Assembly: GCF_009363055.1 (NCBI RefSeq)
Contig: NZ_CP045292.1
Coordinates: 930,001 to 994,000, forward strand
DNA length: 64,000 bases
Direction of reading: 5' to 3'
Source: Flavobacterium haoranii
Lineage (GTDB): Bacteria; Bacteroidota; Bacteroidia; Flavobacteriales; Flavobacteriaceae
How positions within the stretch are numbered: position 1 is the stretch's first letter; each line of letters starts with the position of its first letter. This document shows positions 1-8,790 of this stretch, piece after piece. Made by a program: the position numbers and the translations under genes. A model generated the notes under the pieces. It worked only from the letters and a program-made list of their open reading frames with translations, was not told the DNA's origin and did no database searches.

Positions 1-804
1 AAAAACATTGTTCCTTTTTACAGAAAACAAATTCAAGAGAACAAGAAAGTGGAATTAAAAATGCTTCACTTCTTTATTAATACTGGAATTCGTGATACTG
101 CCTACTATTGGAACGAATTATTAAAGTGTATGAAAGTGTATATTGCTTTGAAAAAAGAATGTCCTACACTTGATAGTTTAAATATTGGTGGTGGTTTCCC
201 TATCAAAAATTCATTAGCTTTTGATTATGATTATCAATACATGATAGAAGAAATCTTAAATCAAATCAAAATTGCATGCGATGAAGCTGAAGTTGATGTG
301 CCCAACATTTTTACTGAATTTGGTTCATTTACAGTTGGAGAATCTGGTGGGGCTATCTACGAAGTTTTATATCAAAAACAACAAAACGACCGTGAAAACT
401 GGAATATGATTGATTCTTCTTTCATTACAACTCTTCCAGATACTTGGGCAATAAACAAACGCTTTGTAATGATGGCAGTTAACCGATGGAATGATACTTA
501 CGAAAGAGTTTTATTAGGTGGTTTAACTTGTGATTCTGATGATTATTACAATTCAGAACAACACATGAACGCGGTTTATTTACCTAAATATAATAAAGAA
601 AAACCTTTATATATCGGTTTCTTTAACACAGGTGCTTACCAAGAAACAATTGGAGGTTTTGGAGGTTTACATCACTGTTTAATTCCACAACCAAAACACA
701 TTTTAATTGATCGCGACAAAAACGGTATTATTGCTACAGAAGTATTTTCTGAACAACAAAATGCTGATGATGTATTAAATATTTTAGGATATAATAAAAA
801 ATAA
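1..804 (+). CDS. speA: Arginine decarboxylase, biosynthetic type (C-terminal part, 5' end outside window)
   Basis: The reading frame is open from the first base, so this is the C-terminal ~267 residues of a longer protein. It is a PLP-dependent decarboxylase of the alanine-racemase-fold group that converts arginine to agmatine for polyamine synthesis in the cytoplasm. Visible motifs are a glycine-rich phosphate-binding loop (LNIGGGFP), an EFGSFTVGESGG segment in the place of the EPGR motif, and GGLTCDSDD, which holds the catalytic cysteine contributed across the dimer. The next gene, 50 bp downstream on the same strand, is a deoxyhypusine-synthase-like enzyme, which supports a polyamine role. 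A usual agmatinase gene is not between them. The family call is firm; the exact substrate is inferred from family and context. Confidence 0.88.
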   Translation, partial: KNIVPFYRKQIQENKKVELKMLHFFINTGIRDTAYYWNELLKCMKVYIALKKECPTLDSLNIGGGFPIKNSLAFDYDYQYMIEEILNQIKIACDEAEVDVPNIFTEFGSFTVGESGGAIYEVLYQKQQNDRENWNMIDSSFITTLPDTWAINKRFVMMAVNRWNDTYERVLLGGLTCDSDDYYNSEQHMNAVYLPKYNKEKPLYIGFFNTGAYQETIGGFGGLHHCLIPQPKHILIDRDKNGIIATEVFSEQQNADDVLNILGYNKK

Positions 805-854
805 TGAGTCATTTTGGCAATATGCCAATGAGTCAATTTTAAAAACAAAAGAAA

Positions 855-1826
855 ATGAAAGGACCAATTAGTCAATTTGTAGAAAAACATTATTTACATT
901 TCAATGCTGCTGCTTTAGTTGATGCTGCTAAAGGATATGAAGAGCATTTATTAGACAACGGTAAAATGATGGTAACTTTAGCTGGTGCAATGTCAACTGC
1001 TGAATTAGGAAAATCATTAGCTGAAATGATTCGCCAAGATAAAATTCATATCATTTCTTGTACAGGCGCGAACTTAGAAGAAGATATTATGAATTTAGTG
1101 GCACACAATTCATACAAAAGAGTTCCTAACTATAGAGATTTATCGCCACAAGAAGAATGGGATTTATTAGAAAACCATTACAATCGTGTAACCGATACTT
1201 GTATTCCAGAAGAAGAAGCTTTCCGTCGTTTACAATCTCATTTATTTGATATTTGGAACAAAGCTGATAAATCAGGTGAAAGATATTTTCCTCATGAATT
1301 TATGTACCAAATGATTAATTCTGGTGTTTTAGAACAATACTATGAAATTGATCCTAAAGATTCTTGGATGGTTGCTGCAGCTGAAAAAAACTTACCAATT
1401 GTAGTTCCTGGTTGGGAAGATAGTACAATGGGTAATATTTTTGCTTCATACTGTATTAAACAAGAATTCAAAGCTACTACTATGAAAAGTGGTATCGAAT
1501 ACATGATGTGGTTAGCAGATTGGTATAGAGATAATTGTGAAGGAAAAGGAATTGGTTTCTTCCAAATTGGTGGTGGTATCGCTGGAGATTTCCCTATTTG
1601 TGTGGTTCCAATGTTGTACCAAGATATGGAAATGCATGATGTTCCTTTCTGGGCTTATTTCTGTCAAATTTCTGATTCAACAACAAGTTATGGTTCTTAT
1701 TCAGGAGCAGTTCCTAATGAAAAAATTACTTGGGGAAAACTAGATATTACAACACCTAAATTTATTGTAGAATCAGATGCAACAATTGTTGCTCCGTTGA
1801 TTTTTGCTTACATTTTAGGTTGGTAA
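855..1826 (+). CDS. Deoxyhypusine synthase-like enzyme (bacterial DHS homologue)
   Basis: This 323-residue protein belongs to the deoxyhypusine synthase family, NAD-dependent enzymes that move the aminobutyl group of spermidine to a lysine or an amine. The C-terminal TWGK motif matches the SWGK of eukaryotic DHS, so K295 is the likely catalytic lysine. The NAD-binding pieces SCTGANLEED and FQIGGGIAGDFP are also present. Bacteria lack the eIF5A substrate of true DHS, so a small-molecule acceptor, for example in homospermidine-like polyamine synthesis, is more likely. It lies 50 bp after arginine decarboxylase and probably shares its transcript. The family is certain; the substrate is not. Confidence 0.85.
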   Translation: MKGPISQFVEKHYLHFNAAALVDAAKGYEEHLLDNGKMMVTLAGAMSTAELGKSLAEMIRQDKIHIISCTGANLEEDIMNLVAHNSYKRVPNYRDLSPQEEWDLLENHYNRVTDTCIPEEEAFRRLQSHLFDIWNKADKSGERYFPHEFMYQMINSGVLEQYYEIDPKDSWMVAAAEKNLPIVVPGWEDSTMGNIFASYCIKQEFKATTMKSGIEYMMWLADWYRDNCEGKGIGFFQIGGGIAGDFPICVVPMLYQDMEMHDVPFWAYFCQISDSTTSYGSYSGAVPNEKITWGKLDITTPKFIVESDATIVAPLIFAYILGW

Positions 1827-1855
1827 TTTTTTTTGAAAAAAAAATTAAAAAGTGT

Positions 1856-1885
1856 TTGATTATATCGTTTTGGATATTACATTTG
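1856..1885 (+). promoter_or_regulatory. Bacteroidota-type promoter
   Basis: TTG at 1856-1858, a 19-nt spacer, then TACATTTG at 1878-1885, matching the TTG / TAnnTTTG consensus. It lies 28 bp before the small acidic protein gene at 1914. Confidence 0.75.
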
Positions 1886-1913
1886 AAAAAAAAACAATAC
1901 TAAAATAAACCCA

Positions 1914-2222
1914 ATGAAAAGAGTAATTGTTGATTATGCTAAATTAACAAATGAAATCTTAACACTACTAGTTGAGAAGTTTCCTGACGGATATGACGAA
2001 ACAGATATCATCCGTTTTAAAAACGCTAAAAATGAAACAATTGAAGCTGTAGAAGTTCGTACAGAAGATACTATTTACTTAGTAAAAGTTAGTACAAAAC
2101 TTGCAGATAGAATTGAAAACTATGATGAAGATGATATCGATGAAACATCGGCAGACGACGATTCATTGGATGCATTAAAAGATTTAGAAATAGCTGATGA
2201 ATCTCCTGAGGAAGATGAATAA
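1914..2222 (+). CDS. Small acidic conserved hypothetical protein
   Basis: This 102-residue cytoplasmic protein has a folded-looking N-terminal ~70 residues and a strongly acidic tail (DEDDIDETSADDD, ending SPEEDE). There is no signal peptide or membrane segment. I do not recognise a functional domain. Similar short proteins with acidic tails occur in flavobacteria, but I know of no assigned role. It has its own promoter just upstream and a strong terminator just downstream, so it looks monocistronic and genuinely expressed. Codon use matches its neighbours. Confidence 0.85.
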   Translation: MKRVIVDYAKLTNEILTLLVEKFPDGYDETDIIRFKNAKNETIEAVEVRTEDTIYLVKVSTKLADRIENYDEDDIDETSADDDSLDALKDLEIADESPEEDE

Positions 2223-2233
2223 AGCTTTAAAAT

Positions 2234-2267
2234 AAAAAAAGTCCCGCAAATTGCGGGACTTTTTTTA
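2234..2267. terminator. Bidirectional rho-independent terminator
   Basis: Stem GTCCCGC / GCGGGAC (2241-2247 and 2254-2260) around a short AAATT loop, with A-run on the left and T-run on the right. It separates the acidic-protein gene (+) from purC (-). Confidence 0.9.
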
Positions 2268-2286
2268 TTTTATTCTAATCGTTAAA

Positions 2287-3231
2287 TTATTTAAGATACG
2301 TCATAACATTATCAAAAATTCTTTTTTCAATATTATGTATATCTGCTTTAACAAACTTTTCTCCAATAATATTTTCATAAAGTTCAATATATCTTTCCGA
2401 AACAGATGCTATATATTCTTCACTCATTTCTGGAATTTGTTGGCCTTCTTTTCCTTGAAAACCATTAGCAATTAACCATTGACGAACAAATTCTTTTGAT
2501 AATTGTTTTTGAGCTTCTCCTCTATCTTGTCTTTCTTGGTAACCATCAGCATAAAAATAACGAGAAGAATCAGGAGTATGAATTTCATCAATTAATACAA
2601 TTTTTCCATCTTTAGTTTTTCCAAATTCATATTTTGTATCTACTAAAATTAATCCTCTAGAAGCTGCAATTTCTGAACCTCTTTGAAATAAAGCTCTGGT
2701 ATATTGTTCTAAAACAGCATAATCTTCTGGAGATACAATTCCATTTTCAAGAATAGCTTCTTTTGAAATATCTTCGTCATGAACTCCAAAATCAGCTTTA
2801 GTAGTAGGAGTTATTATTGGTTCCGGAAATTTATCATTTTCTTTTAAACCTTCAGGTAAATCTACTCCACATAAAATTCTTTTACCAGCATTATATTCAC
2901 GTGCAGCATGTCCTGAAAGGTAACCTCTAATTACCATTTCTACTTTAAATGGTGTACATAAATGTCCTATTGCTACATTTGGATCTGGAGTAGCTATTAA
3001 CCAGTTAGGAACAATGTCATCTGTTAATTGCATAAATTTTGTTGCAATTTGATTTAACATTTGCCCTTTAAATGGAATTCCTTTTGGCATTACAACATCA
3101 AAAGCTGATAATCTATCAGTAGCGATCATAACTAATATTTCATCATTAATATTGTATACTTCACGCACTTTACCTTTGTAAACTGATTTTTGACCGGGAA
3201 AGTTAAAATTGGTCGATGTAATTGTGTTCAT
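2287..3231 (-). CDS. purC: Phosphoribosylaminoimidazole-succinocarboxamide synthase
   Basis: This 314-residue SAICAR synthetase joins CAIR and aspartate with ATP in step seven of de novo purine synthesis in the cytoplasm. Recognisable family segments are GKVREVYNI near the start, [10 protein letters not shown] around residue 37, VDTKYEFG mid-protein and [15 protein letters not shown]. It is the longer ~310-residue form typical of Bacteroidota and yeast rather than the ~235-residue form of enterobacteria. The gene is transcribed alone from a clear promoter at 3254-3284. No other pur genes are nearby. Confidence 0.97.
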   Translation of the reverse strand: MNTITSTNFNFPGQKSVYKGKVREVYNINDEILVMIATDRLSAFDVVMPKGIPFKGQMLNQIATKFMQLTDDIVPNWLIATPDPNVAIGHLCTPFKVEMVIRGYLSGHAAREYNAGKRILCGVDLPEGLKENDKFPEPIITPTTKADFGVHDEDISKEAILENGIVSPEDYAVLEQYTRALFQRGSEIAASRGLILVDTKYEFGKTKDGKIVLIDEIHTPDSSRYFYADGYQERQDRGEAQKQLSKEFVRQWLIANGFQGKEGQQIPEMSEEYIASVSERYIELYENIIGEKFVKADIHNIEKRIFDNVMTYLK

Positions 3232-3253
3232 TAATTGTCGTGTTGTTGATGTG

Positions 3254-3284
3254 CAAATGTAATTCGTTTACAAATGCTAAGCAA
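3254..3284 (-). promoter_or_regulatory. Promoter of purC
   Basis: Read on the minus strand: TTG (3282-3284), 20-nt spacer, TACATTTG (3254-3261). This fits the Bacteroidota TTG / TAnnTTTG consensus, 22 bp before the purC start codon. Confidence 0.75.
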
Positions 3285-3294
3285 TATTAAAAAT

Positions 3295-3324
3295 AAAAAA
3301 GGAGAAATTACTTTCTCCTTTTTT
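3295..3324 (-). terminator. Terminator after the outer-membrane barrel gene
   Basis: Stem GGAGAAA / TTTCTCC (3301-3307, 3312-3318) with a 4-nt loop and A/T runs on both sides. On the minus strand it directly follows the gene ending at 3342. It also lies just upstream of the purC promoter. Confidence 0.85.
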
Positions 3325-3341
3325 ATATGCATTTATAAATT

Positions 3342-3863
3342 TTATTTAAATCTAATATTATAGGTTACACCTACACCAACACTTTGTAGATTAAGATCAT
3401 TCTCTGTGAAAGTATTTTGGTAATAACCATAAATATTCCAATCTCTATTATGGTAACCAATTTGAGGATTTACATATAATCCGCCTTCATTATTGTCAAC
3501 ATTTGTTAAGAAACCATAACCTAAATCAGAGCCAAAGAACAATCCACTTGGTGTGAAATAATATCTTACAAATCCTGCTAAAGGAATCATTCCAAAATCA
3601 TCTACACCATCTTTTCCAAAATAATGATTATATCCTGATGCAACTCCTACTCCCCAATTTGGAGTAAATAGATGTTGAGCACGAACATCAGCTCCAACAT
3701 TAAAACTTGCAAAATCACTTGCATCTCCTACAGGAACTCCTGCTGTTAATCCAGCCTTTAGCCATGAATTATCTGGAGTAATTTCTACATTTACTTCTTC
3801 TTGTGCGTTAACTGTGTTAAAACCAATAACACTAATACCTAAAATTAAAAATAACTTTTTCAT
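3342..3863 (-). CDS. Outer-membrane beta-barrel protein (small, porin-like fold)
   Basis: A 173-residue exported protein with a standard signal peptide (MKKLFLILGISVIGFNTVNA, cleaved before Q). The mature part alternates hydrophobic and polar residues and is rich in glycine and aromatics (for example GVGVASGYNHYFG and GYHNRDWNIYGYYQN). It ends in a short aromatic strand, VTYNIRFK. This is the pattern of an OmpX/OmpW-like 8-stranded barrel in the outer membrane. No enzyme motif is seen and no ligand can be inferred. It sits between phoH and purC and ends in its own terminator. Confidence 0.8.
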   Translation of the reverse strand: MKKLFLILGISVIGFNTVNAQEEVNVEITPDNSWLKAGLTAGVPVGDASDFASFNVGADVRAQHLFTPNWGVGVASGYNHYFGKDGVDDFGMIPLAGFVRYYFTPSGLFFGSDLGYGFLTNVDNNEGGLYVNPQIGYHNRDWNIYGYYQNTFTENDLNLQSVGVGVTYNIRFK

Positions 3864-3954
3864 AAGATTCTTTTTATTTGTTTACATGACAAAGTTCTTA
3901 AAGAATCATAAGAATAGTTTTATAAAATTTATTATAAGTTTTACAGAATTTAAA

Positions 3955-4908
3955 TTAATCGTGATTTTCTATACTCTTGTAAGCATCAATAATTTTCTTA
4001 ACTAATTTATGACGAACAATATCTTTATCATCAAGGTAAATTATACCAACACCCTCAACATCTTTTAATATTAAAATAGCTTCTTTTAGCCCTGAAATAG
4101 TTCTTCTTGGCAAATCTACCTGTCCAGGGTCACCAGTAATCATAAATTTTGCATTTCTACCCATGCGCGTCAAAAACATTTTCATTTGACTGTGGGTTGT
4201 GTTTTGCGCTTCATCTAGAATTACAAAGGCATTATCTAGAGTTCGTCCTCTCATAAATGCTAATGGCGCAATTTGAATTATTCCTTTTAAAATATAATCT
4301 TCTAATTTTTCAGGAGGAATCATATCACGAAGTGCATCATATAAGGGTTGCATATAAGGATCTAATTTTTCCTTCATATCACCCGGTAGAAAACCTAAAT
4401 TTTCACCAGCCTCTACTGCTGGCCTAGTTAATATAATTCTTTTAACTTGTTTCTCCTTTAAAGCTTTTACGGCCATTGCAACACCAGTATAAGTTTTACC
4501 AGTACCTGCAGGACCAATGGCAAAAACCATGTCGTTTTTAATTACTGTATCAACTAATTTTTGTTGATTCAGCGTCATTGCTTTAATAAGTTTACCTCCT
4601 ACACCATGCACTAAAATTTTATCTCTATCGTGCATGTGTTCTGTTGCATTTTGAGCATCGCTTTCAAGAACTCTCAAAATTACATTTTCATCGATACTAT
4701 TATATCTCGAAAAATGAAACATTAAACGTCGGAATTTTGTTTCAAATTCATCCAGAATTTCTTCTTCTCCATAAGCTTTTAAAGTCGCTCCTCTAGCCAC
4801 TATTTTTAGTTTTGGATAATACTTTTTAATTTCTTCTAAATGAACATCTTGGGCTCCCCAAAAATCTTTAGGAGTAATGTCTGTTAATTCTATAATTCTC
4901 TCGTTCAA
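3955..4908 (-). CDS. phoH: PhoH family P-loop ATPase
   Basis: A 317-residue cytoplasmic ATPase of the PhoH family. Walker A is GPAGTGKT (residues 132-139) and Walker B ILDEAQNT (230-237). RIILTRPAVEAGE and the MITGDPGQVDLP motif are also typical. The N-terminal ~110 residues form the KH-like domain of the PhoL/YbeZ branch. In other bacteria this branch acts in RNA metabolism with the YbeY endoribonuclease. The phosphate-starvation name is historical. ybeY is not adjacent here. Confidence 0.93.
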   Translation of the reverse strand: MNERIIELTDITPKDFWGAQDVHLEEIKKYYPKLKIVARGATLKAYGEEEILDEFETKFRRLMFHFSRYNSIDENVILRVLESDAQNATEHMHDRDKILVHGVGGKLIKAMTLNQQKLVDTVIKNDMVFAIGPAGTGKTYTGVAMAVKALKEKQVKRIILTRPAVEAGENLGFLPGDMKEKLDPYMQPLYDALRDMIPPEKLEDYILKGIIQIAPLAFMRGRTLDNAFVILDEAQNTTHSQMKMFLTRMGRNAKFMITGDPGQVDLPRRTISGLKEAILILKDVEGVGIIYLDDKDIVRHKLVKKIIDAYKSIENHD

Positions 4909-4964
4909 ACGCAGTAGTTTTTAAATTAATAGAAAGAAAATTCAACCTTCAGTATTCTTATGCT

Positions 4965-4994
4965 TTGAGCATGAATTAAAATTATGTAGGTTTG
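4965..4994 (+). promoter_or_regulatory. Promoter of the SAM hydrolase operon
   Basis: TTG at 4965-4967, a 19-nt spacer, TAGGTTTG at 4987-4994. The gene starts 56 bp downstream. A TAAATTTG box also lies on the opposite strand at 4999-5006, facing phoH, but without a matching -33 TTG. Confidence 0.7.
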
Positions 4995-5049
4995 TATTCA
5001 AATTTAGCAAAAACAAGCTTTCGATTTAAATTAAGTTATAAACAAAATT

Positions 5050-5877
5050 ATGTCAATAATTACCTTAACTACAGATTTTGGACACAAAGATTATTTTGTA
5101 GGCGCAACAAAAGGTAAAATTATTTCTGAATTTAAAGAGGCTACAATTATTGATATTTCCCACGATATTGATAAGTTTAATACTACAGAAGCTAGTTATT
5201 GTATTTCGGCTGCTTATAATAGTTTTCCAAAAGGAAGTATTCACATTATTTCAGTAGATAGCGAACGTGTTAATAACACGCAACATATTGCTATGCAATG
5301 GGATGATCATTATTTTATTTGTGCAGATAATGGCATTTTATCTTCCTTATTACAAAAGAAAATAGCCCAAAAAATTGTAGCTATAAATATTCATGATAGA
5401 TTAAAGGGTAATGCAACCGATATGGATGTTTTTGTTACAGTTGCTTGTCATATTGCTAGAGGTGGATTACTAAATGTTATAGGAAAAGAAATTGACACGA
5501 TTAAATTCACTCAAGAATTAACGCCGCAAACAATAAGTAATACAACTATAAGAGGAAATATTATTTACATTGATGATTTTGGAAACTGTGTAACCAATAT
5601 TTCCAAAAAAATGGTAGAAGATATGGCAAAAGGAAGAAAACCTGTTGTTCAATTTTCTAATAAAACATTTGACCGAATTCATCGTTATTATGGTGATTTC
5701 ATTTCGCAAGATGCAGAAGCATTAAAATTGAACGAAGGAAAAGGATTGGTAATTTTTAATGAAAACGGTCTTTTAGAAATTGCTATTTATAAAAGTAATA
5801 GCAATACAGTAGGTTCAGCCACAACGCTATTTGGGTTAAAATACAGAGATGTAGTAAGTATAACATTTACAGAATAA
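5050..5877 (+). CDS. S-adenosyl-L-methionine hydrolase (adenosine-forming), DUF62 family
   Basis: A 275-residue protein of the SAM hydroxide adenosyltransferase family, which hydrolyses S-adenosylmethionine to adenosine and methionine. The N-terminus (ITLTTDFGHKDYFVGATKG) is diagnostic and contains the adenine/ribose-binding aspartate. The later segment YIDDFGNCVTNI marks the C-terminal beta-barrel domain. The enzyme is cytoplasmic. Its physiological role in heterotrophic bacteria is unclear; SAM level control is a reasonable inference. A monooxygenase-fold protein follows 3 bp downstream. Confidence 0.92.
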   Translation: MSIITLTTDFGHKDYFVGATKGKIISEFKEATIIDISHDIDKFNTTEASYCISAAYNSFPKGSIHIISVDSERVNNTQHIAMQWDDHYFICADNGILSSLLQKKIAQKIVAINIHDRLKGNATDMDVFVTVACHIARGGLLNVIGKEIDTIKFTQELTPQTISNTTIRGNIIYIDDFGNCVTNISKKMVEDMAKGRKPVVQFSNKTFDRIHRYYGDFISQDAEALKLNEGKGLVIFNENGLLEIAIYKSNSNTVGSATTLFGLKYRDVVSITFTE

Positions 5878-5880
5878 ATT

Positions 5881-6174
5881 ATGTTTATAAGAATAGTAAA
5901 AATGCGTTTTCAAGAAGATAAAATTGACGCATTTCTTAAAAATTTTAATGAAGTAAAAGAAAAAATTAGAGGTTTTGAAGGTAATCAACACTTAGAATTA
6001 TATCAAGACAAAAACGATTCGCGTATATTTTTTACTTACAGTTTCTGGGAAACAGAAGAACATTTAGAGATATATAGAAAATCTGAATTATTTGGTGAGG
6101 TTTGGACCTATACTAAAACGCTTTTTAGCGATAAACCAGAAGCTTGGAGTGTTGATAGACTAGCAATACTTTAA
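5881..6174 (+). CDS. Antibiotic biosynthesis monooxygenase (ABM)-fold protein
   Basis: A 97-residue dimeric alpha/beta ferredoxin-like (ABM/quinol monooxygenase fold) protein. Typical signs are MFIRIVKMRF at the start, a central GFEGNQHLELYQD and FTYSFWETEEHLEIYRKSELF. It follows the SAM hydrolase by 3 bp, so the two are surely co-transcribed. ABM proteins of this size act on small aromatic compounds or heme, or have unknown roles. No substrate can be read here. Confidence 0.85.
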   Translation: MFIRIVKMRFQEDKIDAFLKNFNEVKEKIRGFEGNQHLELYQDKNDSRIFFTYSFWETEEHLEIYRKSELFGEVWTYTKTLFSDKPEAWSVDRLAIL

Positions 6175-6249
6175 CAAATCTATTTTAATTGTATATTTTA
6201 ACTTTTTAAAAAAATACAATACTTTTATCCAAAATTTACTTTAATTTAT

Positions 6250-6975
6250 ATGAAAGCATTATTGCTACGTGAAATAAAATCTTTCTTTGGTTCAACCATT
6301 GGCTATTTAGTAATAGGAATTTTCCTCTTATTAAATGGTTTATTTTTATGGGTCTTCGAAGGAGAATATAATATTTTAAATTCAGGTTTTGCTGATTTAA
6401 GTCCGTTTTTTAAAATTTCCCCGTGGATTTTATTATTCTTAATTCCTGCTGTAACCATGCGCAGTTTTTCAGATGAAAAAAAGCAAGGTACTTTAGAATT
6501 ACTATTTACTAAACCACTTTCTATATGGGAAATGGTTAACGGAAAATTCTTTGGAGCTTTTATATTAATTGTAATTGCCTTATTACCAACTTTAGTTTAT
6601 GTTTGGGTTATTTCATATTTTGGAAACCCAACTGGTAATATTGATCTTGGAAGTACGATGGGTTCCTATTTTGGTTTATTATTTTTAGTAGCCGCTTATT
6701 GCTCTATTGGTGTTTTTACTTCAACTTTATCTGATAATCAAATAGTTGCATTTATTGTAGCTGTACTAATTTGTTTTATTATTTACTACGGCTTTGAAGG
6801 TGTTGCAACGGCATTAAAACAAAATAATTCAATTGTATCAAAAATAGGTATGGATTATCACTTTAAGAGTATGAGTCGTGGCGTACTCGATACTCGCGAT
6901 ATTATTTACTTTGTAAGTGTAACAATTACCTTTTTATCTCTAACTGTATTTCAACTTAAAACTACTAAAGGTTAA
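6250..6975 (+). CDS. gldF: Gliding motility ABC transporter permease GldF
   Basis: A 241-residue integral membrane protein with about six transmembrane helices, starting MKALLLREIKSFFGSTIGYL. It matches the ABC-2 type permease GldF, which with GldA (ATPase) and GldG forms an ABC transporter needed for gliding in Flavobacterium johnsoniae. The stop codon overlaps the gldG start by one base (TAATG), giving translational coupling. gldA is not in the window, as is usual in the group. Confidence 0.95.
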   Translation: MKALLLREIKSFFGSTIGYLVIGIFLLLNGLFLWVFEGEYNILNSGFADLSPFFKISPWILLFLIPAVTMRSFSDEKKQGTLELLFTKPLSIWEMVNGKFFGAFILIVIALLPTLVYVWVISYFGNPTGNIDLGSTMGSYFGLLFLVAAYCSIGVFTSTLSDNQIVAFIVAVLICFIIYYGFEGVATALKQNNSIVSKIGMDYHFKSMSRGVLDTRDIIYFVSVTITFLSLTVFQLKTTKG

Positions 6976-8651
6976 TGAAAAAAACAGCTTTAAAACAACT
7001 GCTTTTTACTATTGTAGTTTTAATCGCAATTAACTATGGTAGTCAATATATATTTAAACGTTTCGATTTAACTCAAGATAAACGTTATACGCTTTCACCT
7101 ACTACACTAAATATTATTAAAAGTGTAGAAAGTCCGTTAGTAATTAAAGTTTATTTAGAAGGAAATTTCCCTGGAGAGTTTAGAAAATTACAGGATGAAA
7201 CCAAGCAACTCTTAGAAGAATTTGCCGCATATAATTCTAATGTAAATTTTGAATTTATTAATCCTATAGAAAAGGAAGAAGAGCGAGTAGAAATAATGAA
7301 ACAGTTTTATGAAAAAGGGATGCAACCTTTAAGTATTACTGTTGATGATAAAGGAAAACAATCGCAAGAAGTAGTTTTTCCTTGGGCAATTGCGAGTTAC
7401 GGAGAAAAAGAAACCAAAGTAGCTTTACTAAAAAATTTAATGGGAGCTTCTACTGAACAAAAAGTAATTAGTTCTGTTCAGCATTTAGAATTTGCATTTG
7501 CGGAAGCTTTATCTAAAATTACGAAAGAGAAACAAAAGAAAATTGCTGTTATTAAAGGAAATGGTGAGTTAGAAGATCGTTATCTAGCAGATTTCCTACA
7601 AACTGTAAAAGAAAGTTATTATATAGGTCCATTTACATTAGATTCAGTTGGGAAACAACAACCAAATGAAACTCTAGAAGCCTTAAAAAAATATGATTTA
7701 GCTATTATTGCTAAACCAACAGAAGCTTTTAGTGAGGAAGAAAAGCAAGTTTTAGATCAATACATCATTAACGGAGGAAAAACTTTGTGGCTAGTAGATA
7801 ACGCTTTAGTCGATTTTGAAGACCTAAATAACGAATATGGACAAACTGTTGCATTACCTAGAGAGCTTAATCTTACCGATATGTTTTTTAGTTACGGCTT
7901 CCGTTTAAATCCTTTGTTAATTAAAGACGAACAAGGAACTCCAATAAAATTGGCTTCTGGCAGACAAGGAAGTGAAACTCAATACGAACAATATATTTGG
8001 AAGTTTTCACCTTATATTTATTCTACTTCAAATCATCCATTAGTTAAAAACATGGAAGGTATAAAGTTTGAATTTGCTTCGCCAATTGAACTTTTAAATA
8101 ACAAAATTAATAAAACAGTCTTACTTTCTACTTCTCAATACTCTAGAACAATAGGCTTACCTGCTGCAATTTCGTTAGAAATGGTTAACGAAGAAACCAA
8201 ACCAGAAGATTACACAGGCAAAGGACTTTTACCAGTGGGTGTATTACTTGAAGGTAAGTTTAAATCAATGTATACAAACCGCGTGTTGCCTTTTACAGAA
8301 AAAGATTTTAAAGCAGAAGGTGTTGAAAATAAAATGATTGTTATTTCGGATGGTGATGTAATTAAAAATCAATTAGAAAAAGGTGTTCCGCTAGAATTAG
8401 GTTTCGATAAATGGACCAATAATCTCTATGGAAATAAAGAATTTTTAATGAATTGCGTAAATTATCTGCTTGATGATACCGGACTTATTAACATTCGTAA
8501 TAAAGATGTAGAGCTGCCACTTTTAGATAAAGAAAAGGTTTATCAAAATTACAGTTGGGCTCAAATGCTAACTATCGGATTACCAATAGCTCTTTTATTA
8601 GTTTTCGGAATCGTATTTACCTACTTAAGAAAACGTATTTACAGCAAATAG
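6975..8651 (+). CDS. gldG: Gliding motility ABC transporter subunit GldG
   Basis: A 558-residue protein of the GldG family. It has an N-terminal transmembrane helix (residues ~8-25) and a large extracytoplasmic substrate-binding-like region with the RFDLTQDKRYTLSP motif near residue 30. A C-terminal transmembrane helix (ALLLVFGIVFTYL) is followed by a short basic tail. It is the partner of GldF. The order gldF-gldG-dnaN is typical of Flavobacterium. Confidence 0.95.
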   Translation: MKKTALKQLLFTIVVLIAINYGSQYIFKRFDLTQDKRYTLSPTTLNIIKSVESPLVIKVYLEGNFPGEFRKLQDETKQLLEEFAAYNSNVNFEFINPIEKEEERVEIMKQFYEKGMQPLSITVDDKGKQSQEVVFPWAIASYGEKETKVALLKNLMGASTEQKVISSVQHLEFAFAEALSKITKEKQKKIAVIKGNGELEDRYLADFLQTVKESYYIGPFTLDSVGKQQPNETLEALKKYDLAIIAKPTEAFSEEEKQVLDQYIINGGKTLWLVDNALVDFEDLNNEYGQTVALPRELNLTDMFFSYGFRLNPLLIKDEQGTPIKLASGRQGSETQYEQYIWKFSPYIYSTSNHPLVKNMEGIKFEFASPIELLNNKINKTVLLSTSQYSRTIGLPAAISLEMVNEETKPEDYTGKGLLPVGVLLEGKFKSMYTNRVLPFTEKDFKAEGVENKMIVISDGDVIKNQLEKGVPLELGFDKWTNNLYGNKEFLMNCVNYLLDDTGLINIRNKDVELPLLDKEKVYQNYSWAQMLTIGLPIALLLVFGIVFTYLRKRIYSK

Positions 8652-8669
8652 ATGTTAATAAATAACTTT

Positions 8670-8699
8670 TTGATTTTGGATAGATTTAAGATATATTTG
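8670..8699 (+). promoter_or_regulatory. Promoter upstream of dnaN
   Basis: TTG at 8670-8672, a 19-nt spacer and TATATTTG at 8692-8699. It implies a leader of about 90 nt before the dnaN ATG at 8791. Confidence 0.7.
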
Positions 8700-8790
8700 T
8701 ATTTCAAAATCATTAAAGATTTTAAATTATAGTGATAATGAAATGCTTTGCTTTCGTTTGACCAATAAAAAAACATAGAAAGAAGAACAA

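Noticed and set aside
855..1826. True deoxyhypusine synthase modifying eIF5A
   Set aside because: Bacteria have EF-P rather than eIF5A; the name is kept only as family similarity.
4999..5006. Promoter for phoH
   Set aside because: A TAAATTTG box is present on the minus strand but no TTG lies 17-23 bp upstream, so it was not listed as a separate feature.
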